Origin: Oscillospiraceae bacterium
Lineage (GTDB): Bacteria > Bacillota > Clostridia > Oscillospirales > Ruminococcaceae
Assembly: GCA_017472965.1 (NCBI GenBank)
Contig: JAFUNR010000027.1
Span: 1-44,616 of the forward strand
Reading direction: 5' to 3'
DNA: 44,616 nucleotides
Part shown: positions 23,202-31,347 of the stretch, in pieces
Numbering within the stretch: position 1 is the stretch's first letter
Layout of the letters: each line of letters opens with the position of its first letter
Made by a program: the position numbers and the translations under genes
The notes under the pieces: generated by a model
What the model was told of the DNA's origin: nothing
The model's database searches: none
Seen by the model: the letters and a program-made list of their open reading frames with translations, nothing else

Positions 23202-25625
23202 ATGAAACGAAACCGTTCTTTTTGCCGTATTTTCTGCTGTTTGCTGTGCGCGGTGCTGCTTGCAGCCTGTGCGGCGGGCGAGCCCGCTGCGGATGAATCC
23301 GTGCCCGCCGCGCAGCCGCTTGCTTCCGAAGAAAAGGAAGCAGTGGTGGATATGGATCACGCGCTGGGTATGGGCGCCATCCGGGCGGATGCGCAGCTGG
23401 ATCTTCTGCTGGATGATATCGAATACTACAAAACCGCGCTGGGCGGCGATAAGCTGTGGGTGTGGGGCAATGCCAGAGGCACCGATGATCCGGCCATCGC
23501 CTCCGTCAGTATGGACGGCACGCCGGGACAGGTGCTGACGCTGCAGTTCCCCGCGCTGGATGCGCAGCTGCAGGTCGCCGCCGAAGAAGCCGGTGCGCTC
23601 GGAAGAATGTTCTACGAGCTGCATGATTCCGCCGGGGAATTCCCACTGCTGGTGCGCGACTGGCACACCGTCCCGGACGAGGAGCACTGGCAGGAACGCT
23701 CGGACAGACGGATGTGGCTGTGCGGCGTGGATGCACAGGGCAATGTGTCCGAAGGCGTTGAGCTGGATATCGAAGACGGGGAGTTTTCGACCCTTGGCAT
23801 AAGGGACGGCATCATCTGGCTGCGGGCTTATGCGGAGGATCCCGCATACGGCACCTATACGGAAAAAGCCCTGTACGGCTTTGATACCGCCGACGGCACG
23901 CTGAAAAAGCGGTACGAGTTTGCTCCGGGCCTGCTGCTGGCGAATCTGTGTCCGCTGGAGGAAAACCGTGTGCTGGCGCATGTGTATGAAATGGATCCGG
24001 CCGACCCCGGCAGAATGAGTGACAATGCGCAGAGGCTGCTGGAGATCGGCTTTGAGGAAGGCGCCGGCAGGCTGATACGGACGGTGAAGCCGCCCCTGCC
24101 TGCGACGAGCTGCATGCAGTTTGTGAACACGGTGCAGGGCGAAGATATCCTGCTGTGGAGCAATACGGGGCTTTTCCGCTGGGATATGGAGGAAAACACC
24201 TATACGCTGCTGCACGATGCCGTGGATGTCGGCATAAACGATATGCCCGGAAAGGTCTACTGCATCAACGGCAAGGATTTTTATCTGACGGTCGGCCATG
24301 TTTCGGTGCAGAAAAATACCCGTAAGGTCAAATTTGAGGTGTGGCTGCTGGGGGATGAGGCTGCCATACCGGCGGATGACCGCCCTGTGATCACCGTGGG
24401 GGTGCTGGCCTCCGCCAAGGCGAAGCTCCACCCCGCCGTGGATGCTTTCAATAAGGCCAGCCCCGATCTGCGGGTCGAGATGGTGGATTATACCCCGGCA
24501 GCCGCCAAAGCCGCCGGTCTGGAAACCGCGCAGGAGCTGCTCAACCGGGATATTCTGCAGGGCACCGCGCCGGATATCATCTCCGGCCTTTACGGCGCAG
24601 ACCTGCGCCAGCTGGTGGGCAAGGGCGCGATCATGGATCTGTATCCCATGCTGGATGCGGACGCAGAGCTTTCGCGGGAGGATTTTGCCGCCGGGCCGCT
24701 TTCCGCCGGTACGGTGGACGGCGGGCTGTACGGCATCATCACCGAGTACAGCATCCTGACCACGGTGGGCAGCGCCGGAAAGCTTGGGGAGGAAACGGGC
24801 TGGAGTATGGATGAATTTGCTGCCCTCACCGCCGGTATGCCCACCCCGTACTACGGCTTTGGCCGCGATACACTGCTGTGGTACCAGTTCCAGGCGGGCG
24901 CTGACCGCTATATCGATTACGCCGCCGGCAAAGCGCATCTGGATACGCCGGAATTTGCCGCCATGCTGGAAGGCTTTGCCGCTTACCCCGAGACCATGGG
25001 GCTGCATGTCAGCGAGGATCTCAAGCCGGTTTTTGATGCCGGTAAGGCCGCGGCAGCGGTCTGCGTTGTCAGCAACTTTGACGGGGTGAAAAATGATGTC
25101 TACACCTTCAACGGGCCCGTCACCTACAAGGGCTTTGCCGGTGCCGCAGGCAGCGGCGGGCTGCTTTCGCCCGGGGTGCAGCTTTCCATCTGCAGCGCAG
25201 CCAAAGACCCGCAGGCGGCGTGGCGCTTTGTGCGGTATCTGCTTTCCGCTGAATATCAGTCGCAGCTTTCCTCTATCCTGCCCCTGCGCCGCGATGCGTT
25301 GGCAGCCGCCGCCCGGGAAGCGCAGCAGCCGTATGTGGATCTGATCCCCAACGACGGCATCATTTACGGCATCCCCTCGTATCTGGATCAGCGCACCACC
25401 AATCAGAATATCATCGACTATTGGACCCGCGGCCTGACGCCGGAGGAGGCGGATAAGATCGTCGCCCTTGCGGAAAACACTTCCGTTCCCTTCCTGTTCG
25501 ACGATGTGGTGATGGGGATCCTGAAAGAGGAGGCCTCCGCCTTTTTCGCCGGTGCACGCACCGCCGAAGATGCCGCCGCCATCATGCAGAACCGCATCCA
25601 GACCTATCTGGATGAGCAGGGGTAA
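23202..25625 (+). CDS. Lipoprotein: propeller-like plus solute-binding (paralogue 3)
   Basis: This 807-residue lipoprotein has its own signal peptide (lipobox LLAAC, Cys23), different from paralogues 1 and 2. The N-terminal half shares blocks with paralogue 1 (WLCGVDAQGNVSEG, GLFRWDMEENTYTL). The solute-binding half from about residue 393 is nearly identical to paralogue 1 over long runs (for example LRQLVGKGAIMDLYP and NQNIIDYWTRGLTPEE), and the similarity runs about 35 nt past both stops. The start has a G-rich Shine-Dalgarno (AGGGGGAA) and its own regulated-looking promoter, so it can be expressed apart from the blaI operon. No transporter partner genes are seen. Confidence 0.75.
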   Translation: MKRNRSFCRIFCCLLCAVLLAACAAGEPAADESVPAAQPLASEEKEAVVDMDHALGMGAIRADAQLDLLLDDIEYYKTALGGDKLWVWGNARGTDDPAIASVSMDGTPGQVLTLQFPALDAQLQVAAEEAGALGRMFYELHDSAGEFPLLVRDWHTVPDEEHWQERSDRRMWLCGVDAQGNVSEGVELDIEDGEFSTLGIRDGIIWLRAYAEDPAYGTYTEKALYGFDTADGTLKKRYEFAPGLLLANLCPLEENRVLAHVYEMDPADPGRMSDNAQRLLEIGFEEGAGRLIRTVKPPLPATSCMQFVNTVQGEDILLWSNTGLFRWDMEENTYTLLHDAVDVGINDMPGKVYCINGKDFYLTVGHVSVQKNTRKVKFEVWLLGDEAAIPADDRPVITVGVLASAKAKLHPAVDAFNKASPDLRVEMVDYTPAAAKAAGLETAQELLNRDILQGTAPDIISGLYGADLRQLVGKGAIMDLYPMLDADAELSREDFAAGPLSAGTVDGGLYGIITEYSILTTVGSAGKLGEETGWSMDEFAALTAGMPTPYYGFGRDTLLWYQFQAGADRYIDYAAGKAHLDTPEFAAMLEGFAAYPETMGLHVSEDLKPVFDAGKAAAAVCVVSNFDGVKNDVYTFNGPVTYKGFAGAAGSGGLLSPGVQLSICSAAKDPQAAWRFVRYLLSAEYQSQLSSILPLRRDALAAAAREAQQPYVDLIPNDGIIYGIPSYLDQRTTNQNIIDYWTRGLTPEEADKIVALAENTSVPFLFDDVVMGILKEEASAFFAGARTAEDAAAIMQNRIQTYLDEQG

Positions 25626-25666
25626 GGAGACGGATTTCCCGCTTGCCCCGCGGCATCCCGCCCCCC

Positions 25667-25714
25667 CTGACTCTCCCTTTGGGAGAGCGGTCACCGCAGG
25701 TGACTGAGAGGGCC
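25667..25714 (+). repeat. Interspersed palindromic repeat, copy A
   Basis: The copy reads CTCTCCCTTTGGGAGAG (a palindrome), a variable GC stem, then GACTGAGAGGG. The same frame of motifs occurs at 27685-27736 (reverse), 33915-33965 and 33992-34044 (reverse). It lies in the intergenic space after lipoprotein 3. Confidence 0.7.
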
Positions 25715-25758
25715 ACAGCCTGATTCGCTGCACCGCCTTTTTGTATCCGCTTTTCTCC

Positions 25759-26817
25759 TCAGCCGTTTTGGGCCAGCCACTCCTCCAGACACAGGCCGCT
25801 TTCGGCAATGGCGGGGGCGGCATCGCCCACATAGCGCCAGTGCCACGGCTCACTGTGTACGCCGGTGACCCCCTCTTTGCCGGCGGGGTAGCGCAGAATA
25901 AAACCGTACTCCGCCGCGTGCTGCACCAGCCATGCATAGGCGGCGGTTTCGGCAAATTCTCCGGTCAGGTCGTCGTGGGTCAGATACCAGTCGCCGCTGA
26001 CCAGATCCGCCGCCAGCCCCAGCGAATGCTCGCTTGCGCCGGGACGCGCCACCCATCCGGCGGCTTCGGCCTCCGCTTCGGCGGCGGACAGCCCTGCATC
26101 GATGCAGCTTTTTACCTTGCGCTCAAATAACCCCTGCTGATATTTTACCGAGCGGTAGCCGCTGACCACATGCAGCGGGCAGCCGTCGGCGGCAGCGGCG
26201 GCAAGCATTTTGTTCAGCGCCGCGGCAGCGGTGCGGTGCAGCTTTTTCTCACTGCCGTCAATGTCGCCCAGCGGCGGCTCGTAGCCCGCCGTCAGCCGGT
26301 TGGCATCGTTCACCAGCACCAGAAAATCCCCCGCCGCGGGGGTGATCTCGATATATGCCTGTCCGCTGCGCGGCACATCCGGCGCGGCGGCCTGTGCCGG
26401 AGCGCTCTCCAGCGCAGAGGAGCTGCTTTTTGCAGAAGAACCGCCTTCCGTAAAAGCGCCGTTTCCGGCAGAGGTACTGTCCGCTGCGGAAGCACTCCCC
26501 CCGGTGCCGGCATCCTCCCGGTAACTGCCCTTGATACTGTTATCCATCTGCCCCGACATGGAATTGCCCGCGCTTGCGGCAAAATCCTGCGCCGGGGTCT
26601 GCTGCCCCGCGTGGGTGGAGCCCGCATCCGGGGTATCCGGCTCGCCCCCGTCCGGTATGCCCGCATCCGGCACGGCGATTTTTTGGGAGCTGTCCGGCGG
26701 GAGCTGTCCGCTGTGTGCCCCCGGCGAAAGCCCCCTGCTGATGCAGCCGGTCAGAAAAATGGTACAGAGCATCGCGGACAGCGCCGCAAAAGTCGCGGTC
26801 AAAAAGCGTTTGAACAT
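25759..26817 (-). CDS. VanY-type D-alanyl-D-alanine carboxypeptidase lipoprotein
   Basis: The 352-residue protein has a lipoprotein signal (lipobox FLTGC near residue 25), then a low-complexity Ser/Ala/Gly/Pro linker (about 30-150), then an M15B peptidase domain: VSGYRSVKYQQGLF (about 225), the zinc site SEHSLGLAADLV (S-x-H-x6-D), and EPWHWRYVG near the end. M15B enzymes trim the terminal D-Ala of peptidoglycan stem peptides. It is extracellular and membrane-anchored. The ATG at 26817 is followed by a proper signal peptide; its only Shine-Dalgarno (GGGAGGG) lies in one arm of a terminator-like hairpin that ends at the start codon. Confidence 0.88.
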   Translation of the reverse strand: MFKRFLTATFAALSAMLCTIFLTGCISRGLSPGAHSGQLPPDSSQKIAVPDAGIPDGGEPDTPDAGSTHAGQQTPAQDFAASAGNSMSGQMDNSIKGSYREDAGTGGSASAADSTSAGNGAFTEGGSSAKSSSSALESAPAQAAAPDVPRSGQAYIEITPAAGDFLVLVNDANRLTAGYEPPLGDIDGSEKKLHRTAAAALNKMLAAAAADGCPLHVVSGYRSVKYQQGLFERKVKSCIDAGLSAAEAEAEAAGWVARPGASEHSLGLAADLVSGDWYLTHDDLTGEFAETAAYAWLVQHAAEYGFILRYPAGKEGVTGVHSEPWHWRYVGDAAPAIAESGLCLEEWLAQNG

Positions 26818-26818
26818 G

Positions 26819-26876
26819 AAAAAAGCCCTCCCTGCAGTACGGTTTTTCACCATTTTCTGCAGCCGGAGGGCTTTTT
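26819..26876 (-). terminator. Terminator-like hairpin that contains the vanY Shine-Dalgarno
   Basis: A 12-bp stem (26820-26831 with 26865-26876, reading AAAAAGCCCTCC / GGAGGGCTTTTT) plus an inner CTGCAG pair is followed on the minus strand by six Ts that end at the vanY ATG. It should end rsmE transcripts, but its 3' arm holds the GGGAGGG that vanY needs. Confidence 0.75.
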
Positions 26877-26888
26877 ATTCCCTTTGCG

Positions 26889-27653
26889 TTATTCCAGATT
26901 TTCCGTAAAGGCCATCACGGCGGTCAGCGCGGCAAGGGGGGCGGTCTCGCAGCGCAGAATACGCGGCCCAAGGCCGATCGGCGTGCTGACGGCGGCGGCG
27001 GCCTGCGCCTCCTCGGGGGCAAAGCCGCCCTCGCTGCCGGTGATGATGGCAATGCGGGGCGCGCGGCTTTCGGCGGCGGCCTTCTGCACCGCGGCTTCCA
27101 CACATTCCCGCAGGCTTGGCCCGCCGGTCTGTGCCTCGTAGCAGAAAAGCGCCGCATCGTATTCCGGCAGCTGCCGCAGCATGGCGGCAAAGGAGAGCGG
27201 CAGCTCCACCGCGGGGATGCAATCCCGGGCGGACTGCTTGACCGCTTCAAAGGCGATGCGGGCATAGCGGGCGTTTTTCTGCTCCTCTTTTTTGGGGGTG
27301 ACCACGCAGAAGCGGGAGAAAAACGGCACGATGCGCACCGCGCCCAGCTCGGTGGCCTTCTGGATGATATGCTCCAGCTTATCCCCCTTGGGATAGCCCG
27401 CATACAGTGTCACCTGCACCGAGGGCTCGGCAGCGCCGGGAGCGGCGGTGAGCACGGCGCATTCCACCGCCGCATCGCCGGCGGCGGTGACGGTGCATTC
27501 GTAGCGCGTGCCCTGTCCGTCAAAGCAGGAAAGCGCCTGCCCCGGCTTTATACGCATCACGCGGACAAGATGGGCGGCCTCGTCGCCGGTCAGGGTCAGG
27601 GTGCGGCCATCCGCCGCGATGTTTTCGGGCGGGCAGTAGTAATGATGTGCCAT
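26889..27653 (-). CDS. rsmE: 16S rRNA (uracil(1498)-N3)-methyltransferase RsmE
   Basis: The 254-residue SPOUT-class methyltransferase has an N-terminal PUA-like domain (HHYYCPPENI, GDEAAHLVRVMRIKPG) and a C-terminal trefoil-knot domain with KGDKLEHIIQKATELGAVRIVPF, ARIAFEAVKQSARDCIP, ITGSEGGFAPEEA and LGPRILRCETAPLAAL, the last being the SAM-binding knot. It methylates U1498 of 16S rRNA. GGAGAA lies 7-8 nt upstream of the ATG. It follows prmA on the minus strand, a common pairing. Confidence 0.95.
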   Translation of the reverse strand: MAHHYYCPPENIAADGRTLTLTGDEAAHLVRVMRIKPGQALSCFDGQGTRYECTVTAAGDAAVECAVLTAAPGAAEPSVQVTLYAGYPKGDKLEHIIQKATELGAVRIVPFFSRFCVVTPKKEEQKNARYARIAFEAVKQSARDCIPAVELPLSFAAMLRQLPEYDAALFCYEAQTGGPSLRECVEAAVQKAAAESRAPRIAIITGSEGGFAPEEAQAAAAVSTPIGLGPRILRCETAPLAALTAVMAFTENLE

Positions 27654-27684
27654 GTGTATTCTCCGGAAATCAAAAAAATGTGTC

Positions 27685-27736
27685 CGGCCCTCTCAGCCGC
27701 GCCGCCGGCGCGGCAGCTTTTCCAAAGAGAGAGCCG
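27685..27736 (-). repeat. Interspersed palindromic repeat, copy B
   Basis: Read on the minus strand this shows the same plan as copy A: CTCTCTTTGG, a GC-rich palindromic centre (GCCGCGCCGGCGGCGCGGC) and TGAGAGGG. It sits between prmA and rsmE, which are otherwise collinear. Confidence 0.6.
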
Positions 27737-27770
27737 GGGGAACAGGTGTGACGGGCGGTAAAGCGCGGGC

Positions 27771-28691
27771 TTATTTCGCCAGCCTTGCCACGATGCACAC
27801 CCAGCCGTTTTTCTCCAGGATCTCCTCAATGGCAAAGCCGCAGGCGACCAGCGCTTCGGCCACCTCGTCGCGGCGGTCATCGATGATGCCGCTGGTGATG
27901 TAGATGCCATCCGGCGCCAGCAGCGCGGGCACGGCGGGAGAAAGCATTTTGATGGCGTTGGCCACGATGTTGGCGCATACGATGTCATAGGGGCCCTTCG
28001 CCTGCTCGGAAAGATCGCCCACCCGCACGGTGAAGCGATCCTGTACGCCGTTGAGCGCGGCGTTTTCGCCGGCGGTGCGCACGCACATGGGGTCGATATC
28101 GATGCCGTCGGCCTCCCGTGCGCCCAGCAGCAGTGCGGCAATGGCCAGAATGCCGCTGCCGGTGCCCACATCCAGCATGCGCTCGCCGCCGTGCACGATC
28201 GCATCCAGCTTGCCAAGGCACAGGGCGGTGGTCTCATGGGTGCCGGTGCCGAAGGCCATGCCCGGATCCAGCCGCAGCACGGTGCGGTTTTCGGGCGGGG
28301 TCTCCCAGCTGGGGCAGACGGTCAGCCGCGGGCCCACGTCCACGGCGTGATAGTATTTCTTCCAGCCGTTCTCCCAGTCGGACTGCTCCACGCCGGAGAT
28401 CTTCAGCTGAAAATCCGCGCCGGCGGCCAGCAGGCGGGAGCGCAGCAGCTCGATGATCTCGGGGGTGTCTTTTTCATCCGGTGCAAGGTACATATGCACC
28501 AGCACGGTGCTGCGGTCCTTTTGCAGCAGCTCCTCCTCGATCAGATCCACGTGGGCGATGGCCTCCACCTGGGCCTCCAGATCGGCGTAATCCTCCACAT
28601 AAATACCGCTGCCGGAAATACCGGTGGCGATGGCCTCGGCCGCGGCGGCATCGCGCCGGGGCACGGTGATGCAGATATCGGTCCATTCCAT
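27771..28691 (-). CDS. prmA: Ribosomal protein L11 methyltransferase PrmA
   Basis: The 306-residue protein has an N-terminal substrate-recognition domain (about 1-110) and a C-terminal Rossmann methyltransferase domain: FGTGTHETTALCL, LDVGTGSGILAIAAL (motif I), GIDIDPMCVRTAGENAALNG and CANIVANAI (the NxxA-type catalytic region). It trimethylates L11. The ATG at 28691 has GGAGAA upstream; the longer frame (32 extra codons) starts in promoter sequence. An extended -10 promoter lies about 70 nt upstream. Confidence 0.95.
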   Translation of the reverse strand: MEWTDICITVPRRDAAAAEAIATGISGSGIYVEDYADLEAQVEAIAHVDLIEEELLQKDRSTVLVHMYLAPDEKDTPEIIELLRSRLLAAGADFQLKISGVEQSDWENGWKKYYHAVDVGPRLTVCPSWETPPENRTVLRLDPGMAFGTGTHETTALCLGKLDAIVHGGERMLDVGTGSGILAIAALLLGAREADGIDIDPMCVRTAGENAALNGVQDRFTVRVGDLSEQAKGPYDIVCANIVANAIKMLSPAVPALLAPDGIYITSGIIDDRRDEVAEALVACGFAIEEILEKNGWVCIVARLAK

Positions 28692-28757
28692 AAAGTAGCT
28701 TCTCCTGTTCTGCGCGGGGAAAAACCTGCGCCGTGTGCTTTTATTCCTTTGCTGTCT

Positions 28758-28766
28758 ATTGTAACA
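28758..28766 (-). promoter_or_regulatory. Extended -10 promoter of prmA-rsmE
   Basis: TGTTACAAT on the minus strand, 67 nt upstream of prmA. A GC hairpin (CCCCC/GGGGG, 28787-28801) followed on the plus strand by TTCTTTTT lies just upstream. Confidence 0.6.
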
Positions 28767-28874
28767 TACTGTGCCGCCGCCGTCCACCCCCTGCGCGGGG
28801 GTTCTTTTTCACAAAAAACCGGCTGCAGCAGAAAATTTCCTGTGCAAAAATGAGGAAAACCCGCCTTGAAACAC

Positions 28875-28903
28875 TGGAAATTCTGTGGGATTTGTGTTAT
28901 ACT
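28875..28903 (+). promoter_or_regulatory. Promoter of darA-holB
   Basis: TGGAAA (28875-28880), 17 nt, and TATACT (28898-28903) with an upstream TG (extended -10). Confidence 0.65.
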
Positions 28904-28922
28904 GATTCTGCGTAAAAAGATT

Positions 28923-28947
28923 CCCTGCGGCTGCGCTTTCCGCAGGG
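28923..28947 (+). promoter_or_regulatory. Leader hairpin upstream of darA
   Basis: CCCTGCGG (28923-28930) pairs with CCGCAGGG (28940-28947) in the 5' leader, about 35 nt upstream of the darA ATG. The tail is not T-rich, so this is more likely a stabilising or regulatory stem than a terminator. Confidence 0.35.
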
Positions 28948-28981
28948 GCTTCAATATTTCACAAAAAGGAGAGACGGACCT

Positions 28982-29305
28982 ATGAAAATGCTCACCGCCA
29001 TCATCAACAAAGAGGATACCGGCAGCGTCTGCCGCGCTCTGACCGAAGCGGGCTTTTCCTTCACCAAGCTGGCCACCACCGGCGGCTTCCTGATGTCCGG
29101 CAACACCACCCTGCTCATCGGCGTTGCGGATGATAAGGTTGATGCTGTCATCGATGCCATGGCCAGCAAATGCTGCCGCCGCACCGAGATCGTGCCCGCC
29201 ACCGCCAGCTACGGTGTGACCATGGCCAATTCCTACCCGCTGGAAGTCACCGTGGGCGGCGCCATCATCTTTGTCACCGATGTTGTTCGCTTTGAGAAAC
29301 TGTGA
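28982..29305 (+). CDS. darA: Cyclic-di-AMP receptor DarA (PII-like, PstA)
   Basis: The 107-residue PII-like protein starts MKMLTAIINKEDTGSVC, then FTKLATTGGFLMSGNTTLLIG, and ends GAIIFVTDVVRFEKL, the typical DarA/PstA sequence. It binds c-di-AMP as a trimer; its partners are not known. The gene sits where it does in Bacillota, just upstream of holB, and its stop overlaps the holB GTG by 4 nt. It has its own promoter with a small leader hairpin. Confidence 0.93.
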   Translation: MKMLTAIINKEDTGSVCRALTEAGFSFTKLATTGGFLMSGNTTLLIGVADDKVDAVIDAMASKCCRRTEIVPATASYGVTMANSYPLEVTVGGAIIFVTDVVRFEKL

Positions 29306-30216
29306 TCATTGACCGCTTTCTGGGCAGTGAGGATGCAAAGGCCCGGCTGAACGCAGCCCTGCGTGCCGGGCAGCTTCCCCACAGCCTGCTCATCTGCGGA
29401 GAAGCCGGCTGCGGCACCGGGTATTTCGCCCGGCTGCTTGCAGCCGATTTGCTGTGCAGCGATCCTGCCGCCGCCGACGGCGAGGCCCGTGCCCGCCGCG
29501 TGCTGGAGGGCGCCGACCCCGACTGCATCGAGGTGGAGGGCGAGGGTGCCTCCGGCCAGATCCGGGTGGATCGCATCCGCGAGGTGCGCACCGCCGCGCA
29601 GCAGACCTCGCTGGGGGGCGAGCGCCGGGTGCTGATCGTGTACGGCGGCGAAAATATGGCCGCCCCCGCCGCAAATGCTCTGCTGAAAATTCTGGAGGAA
29701 CCGCCGGAGGGCGTGTTTTTTCTGATCACAGCCCGCAGCCCCGCCGGGGTGATGGCCACCATCCGTTCCCGCTGTTCCGCCGTGCTGCTGGCGGCCCCTT
29801 CGCCGCAGGTCTGCGCCGCCGAGCTGCGCCGTCAGGGGGTATCCGCCGCCGATGCCGATCTGCTGGCCGGCGTGTGGCAGGGGCGCATCGGTCTTGCGCT
29901 GCAGTGCGCTGCCGGTGAGCGCCGCGCCGCCTTTGATACCGCCATGGTCGCCTGCCGCGCCGTTGCCGCCCGCGATGCCTACGCTCTGATGAAGCTGTTC
30001 GCGCCGCTGGAAAAGGAGCGCGAACGCCTGCAGACTCTGCTGGCCGATATGGTGCAGATCCTGAGCGGCAGCTTTGCCGGTCTGGAAAGCTGTCCCATGC
30101 CCGCTGCGGCTGCCGTGCCGGCCATCCGTGCGCTGCTGGATACCGCCGCCCGTCTGCGGGGCAACGGCAACGCCCGCCTTGTGCTGACAGGTCTTTGCCT
30201 GCAGCTGGGCGAATAA
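29302..30216 (+). CDS. holB: DNA polymerase III delta-prime-like clamp-loader subunit
   Basis: The 304-residue AAA+ protein starts at a GTG overlapping the darA stop. It has a degenerate Walker A (GEAGCGTG, Lys replaced by Thr), IRVDRIREV, NALLKILEEPPEGVFFLIT and the S-R-C motif, as in delta-prime subunits, which do not hydrolyse ATP. The usual zinc-binding Cys cluster is not evident. It is part of the clamp-loader complex. Its position between darA and ricT matches the conserved cluster. Confidence 0.88.
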   Translation: MIIDRFLGSEDAKARLNAALRAGQLPHSLLICGEAGCGTGYFARLLAADLLCSDPAAADGEARARRVLEGADPDCIEVEGEGASGQIRVDRIREVRTAAQQTSLGGERRVLIVYGGENMAAPAANALLKILEEPPEGVFFLITARSPAGVMATIRSRCSAVLLAAPSPQVCAAELRRQGVSAADADLLAGVWQGRIGLALQCAAGERRAAFDTAMVACRAVAARDAYALMKLFAPLEKERERLQTLLADMVQILSGSFAGLESCPMPAAAAVPAIRALLDTAARLRGNGNARLVLTGLCLQLGE

Positions 30217-30247
30217 ATCCGTCGATCCCTGTGAAGGATAACAAAAA

Positions 30248-30268
30248 CCGCCGCGCCCGTTGCGGCGG
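30248..30268 (+). terminator. Hairpin between holB and ricT
   Basis: CCGCCGC (30248-30254) pairs with GCGGCGG (30262-30268), followed after five bases by TTTT. The short T run makes this only a likely weak terminator; readthrough into ricT is plausible. A T/A-rich stretch (30286-30301) before ricT could be a promoter but has no clear -35. Confidence 0.5.
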
Positions 30269-30317
30269 CTGCGTTTTCGGTTTCACATTTATTTTATAAA
30301 AAGAGGAATTTCCGTTT

Positions 30318-31196
30318 ATGAAACAAGTCATCGGCGTGCGCTTCAAGCCCACCGGAAAGATCTATTATTTTGACCCGGGCGAGCTCCGGGTGGAAAAAGG
30401 CGATTATGTCATTGTGGAGACCAGCCGCGGCGTGGAATGCGGCGAGGTCGCCCAGCCCAACCACGGCGTTGCCGATTCCTCCGTGGTCAAGCCGCTGAAG
30501 CAGGTGGTGCGTGCCGCCGACAGCGTGGATATCCGCAAGGCAAAGCAGAACCGCGAAAACGAGGCAAAGGCTTTCCGCATCTGCGAGGAGCGCATTGCAA
30601 AGCACAAGCTGGATATGAAGCTGGTGGAGGTGGAATACCCCTTTGATTCCAGCAAGATCCTGTTCTACTTCACCGCCGACGGCAGAGTGGATTTCCGTGA
30701 GCTGGTCAAGGATCTGGCCGGCACCTTCCACACCCGCATCGAGCTGCGCCAGATCGGCGTGCGCGATGAAAGCAAGATGCTGGGCGGTCTTGGCATCTGC
30801 GGCCAGCCCTTCTGCTGCAGCCGTTTCCTGCGGGATTTCCAGCCCGTCAGCATCAAAATGGCCAAGGAGCAGGGCCTTTCGCTCAACCCCGCCAAGATCA
30901 GCGGTACCTGCGGACGTCTGATGTGCTGTCTGGCGTATGAGCAGCCCGCCTACGAGTATCTGGGCAAAATCACCCCCGGCGTGGGCAGTATCGTGCGTAC
31001 TCCCGATGGCGAGGGCACCGTGGCCGAGGTGAATCTGGTCTCCGGCAAGCTGCGCGTGCGGGTGGAGAATATCCCCGAGGTGATGGGCCGCTGGTATCTG
31101 CGCGACGAGTGCACCTATCTGCGCGGCGGAAAGCGCGCCCCCATGGCGCCGGATCCCGAGCCGGAGAGCGATTTTGCTGCGGAAACGGATATCTGA
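30318..31196 (+). CDS. ricT: PSP1-domain protein RicT (YaaT)
   Basis: The 292-residue protein has the PSP1 domain (about 20-210) with its cysteine-rich signature GGLGICGQPFCCSRFL and ISGTCGRLMCCLAYE, residues that in Bacillus RicT help hold [4Fe-4S] clusters in the RicAFT complex. RicAFT works with RNase Y in mRNA maturation and affects sporulation and biofilm formation. The C-terminal region (GVGSIVRTPDGEGTV) is a KOW-like barrel. Cluster position after holB is conserved. ricA and ricF are not in the window. Confidence 0.92.
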   Translation: MKQVIGVRFKPTGKIYYFDPGELRVEKGDYVIVETSRGVECGEVAQPNHGVADSSVVKPLKQVVRAADSVDIRKAKQNRENEAKAFRICEERIAKHKLDMKLVEVEYPFDSSKILFYFTADGRVDFRELVKDLAGTFHTRIELRQIGVRDESKMLGGLGICGQPFCCSRFLRDFQPVSIKMAKEQGLSLNPAKISGTCGRLMCCLAYEQPAYEYLGKITPGVGSIVRTPDGEGTVAEVNLVSGKLRVRVENIPEVMGRWYLRDECTYLRGGKRAPMAPDPEPESDFAAETDI

Positions 31197-31199
31197 CAG

Positions 31200-31229
31200 G
31201 GTGAAAATCGGTTTTTACACCGTTTTTTT
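31200..31229 (+). terminator. Terminator of ricT
   Basis: GGTGAAAA (31200-31207) pairs imperfectly with TTTTTACACC (31212-31221), followed by GTTTTTTT. Confidence 0.7.
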
Positions 31230-31241
31230 ACCGAAAAACTG

Positions 31242-31269
31242 TTGCTTCTTTGCAAATTTGTGCTACAAT
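31242..31269 (+). promoter_or_regulatory. Promoter of the ferredoxin gene
   Basis: TTGCTT (31242-31247), a 16-nt spacer and TACAAT (31264-31269), with TGC before the -10 (extended -10). Confidence 0.75.
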
Positions 31270-31347
31270 AGTGGTTAATGAAGAACGGCTGAGGTGCTCT
31301 TCGCCCCGGCCGGATTCAAATAATGTGAACATACGGAGGATTTTACT

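Noticed and set aside
23172-25955. 927-residue open frame on the minus strand
   Set aside because: Antisense to lipoprotein paralogue 3; a composition artefact of the high-GC coding strand.
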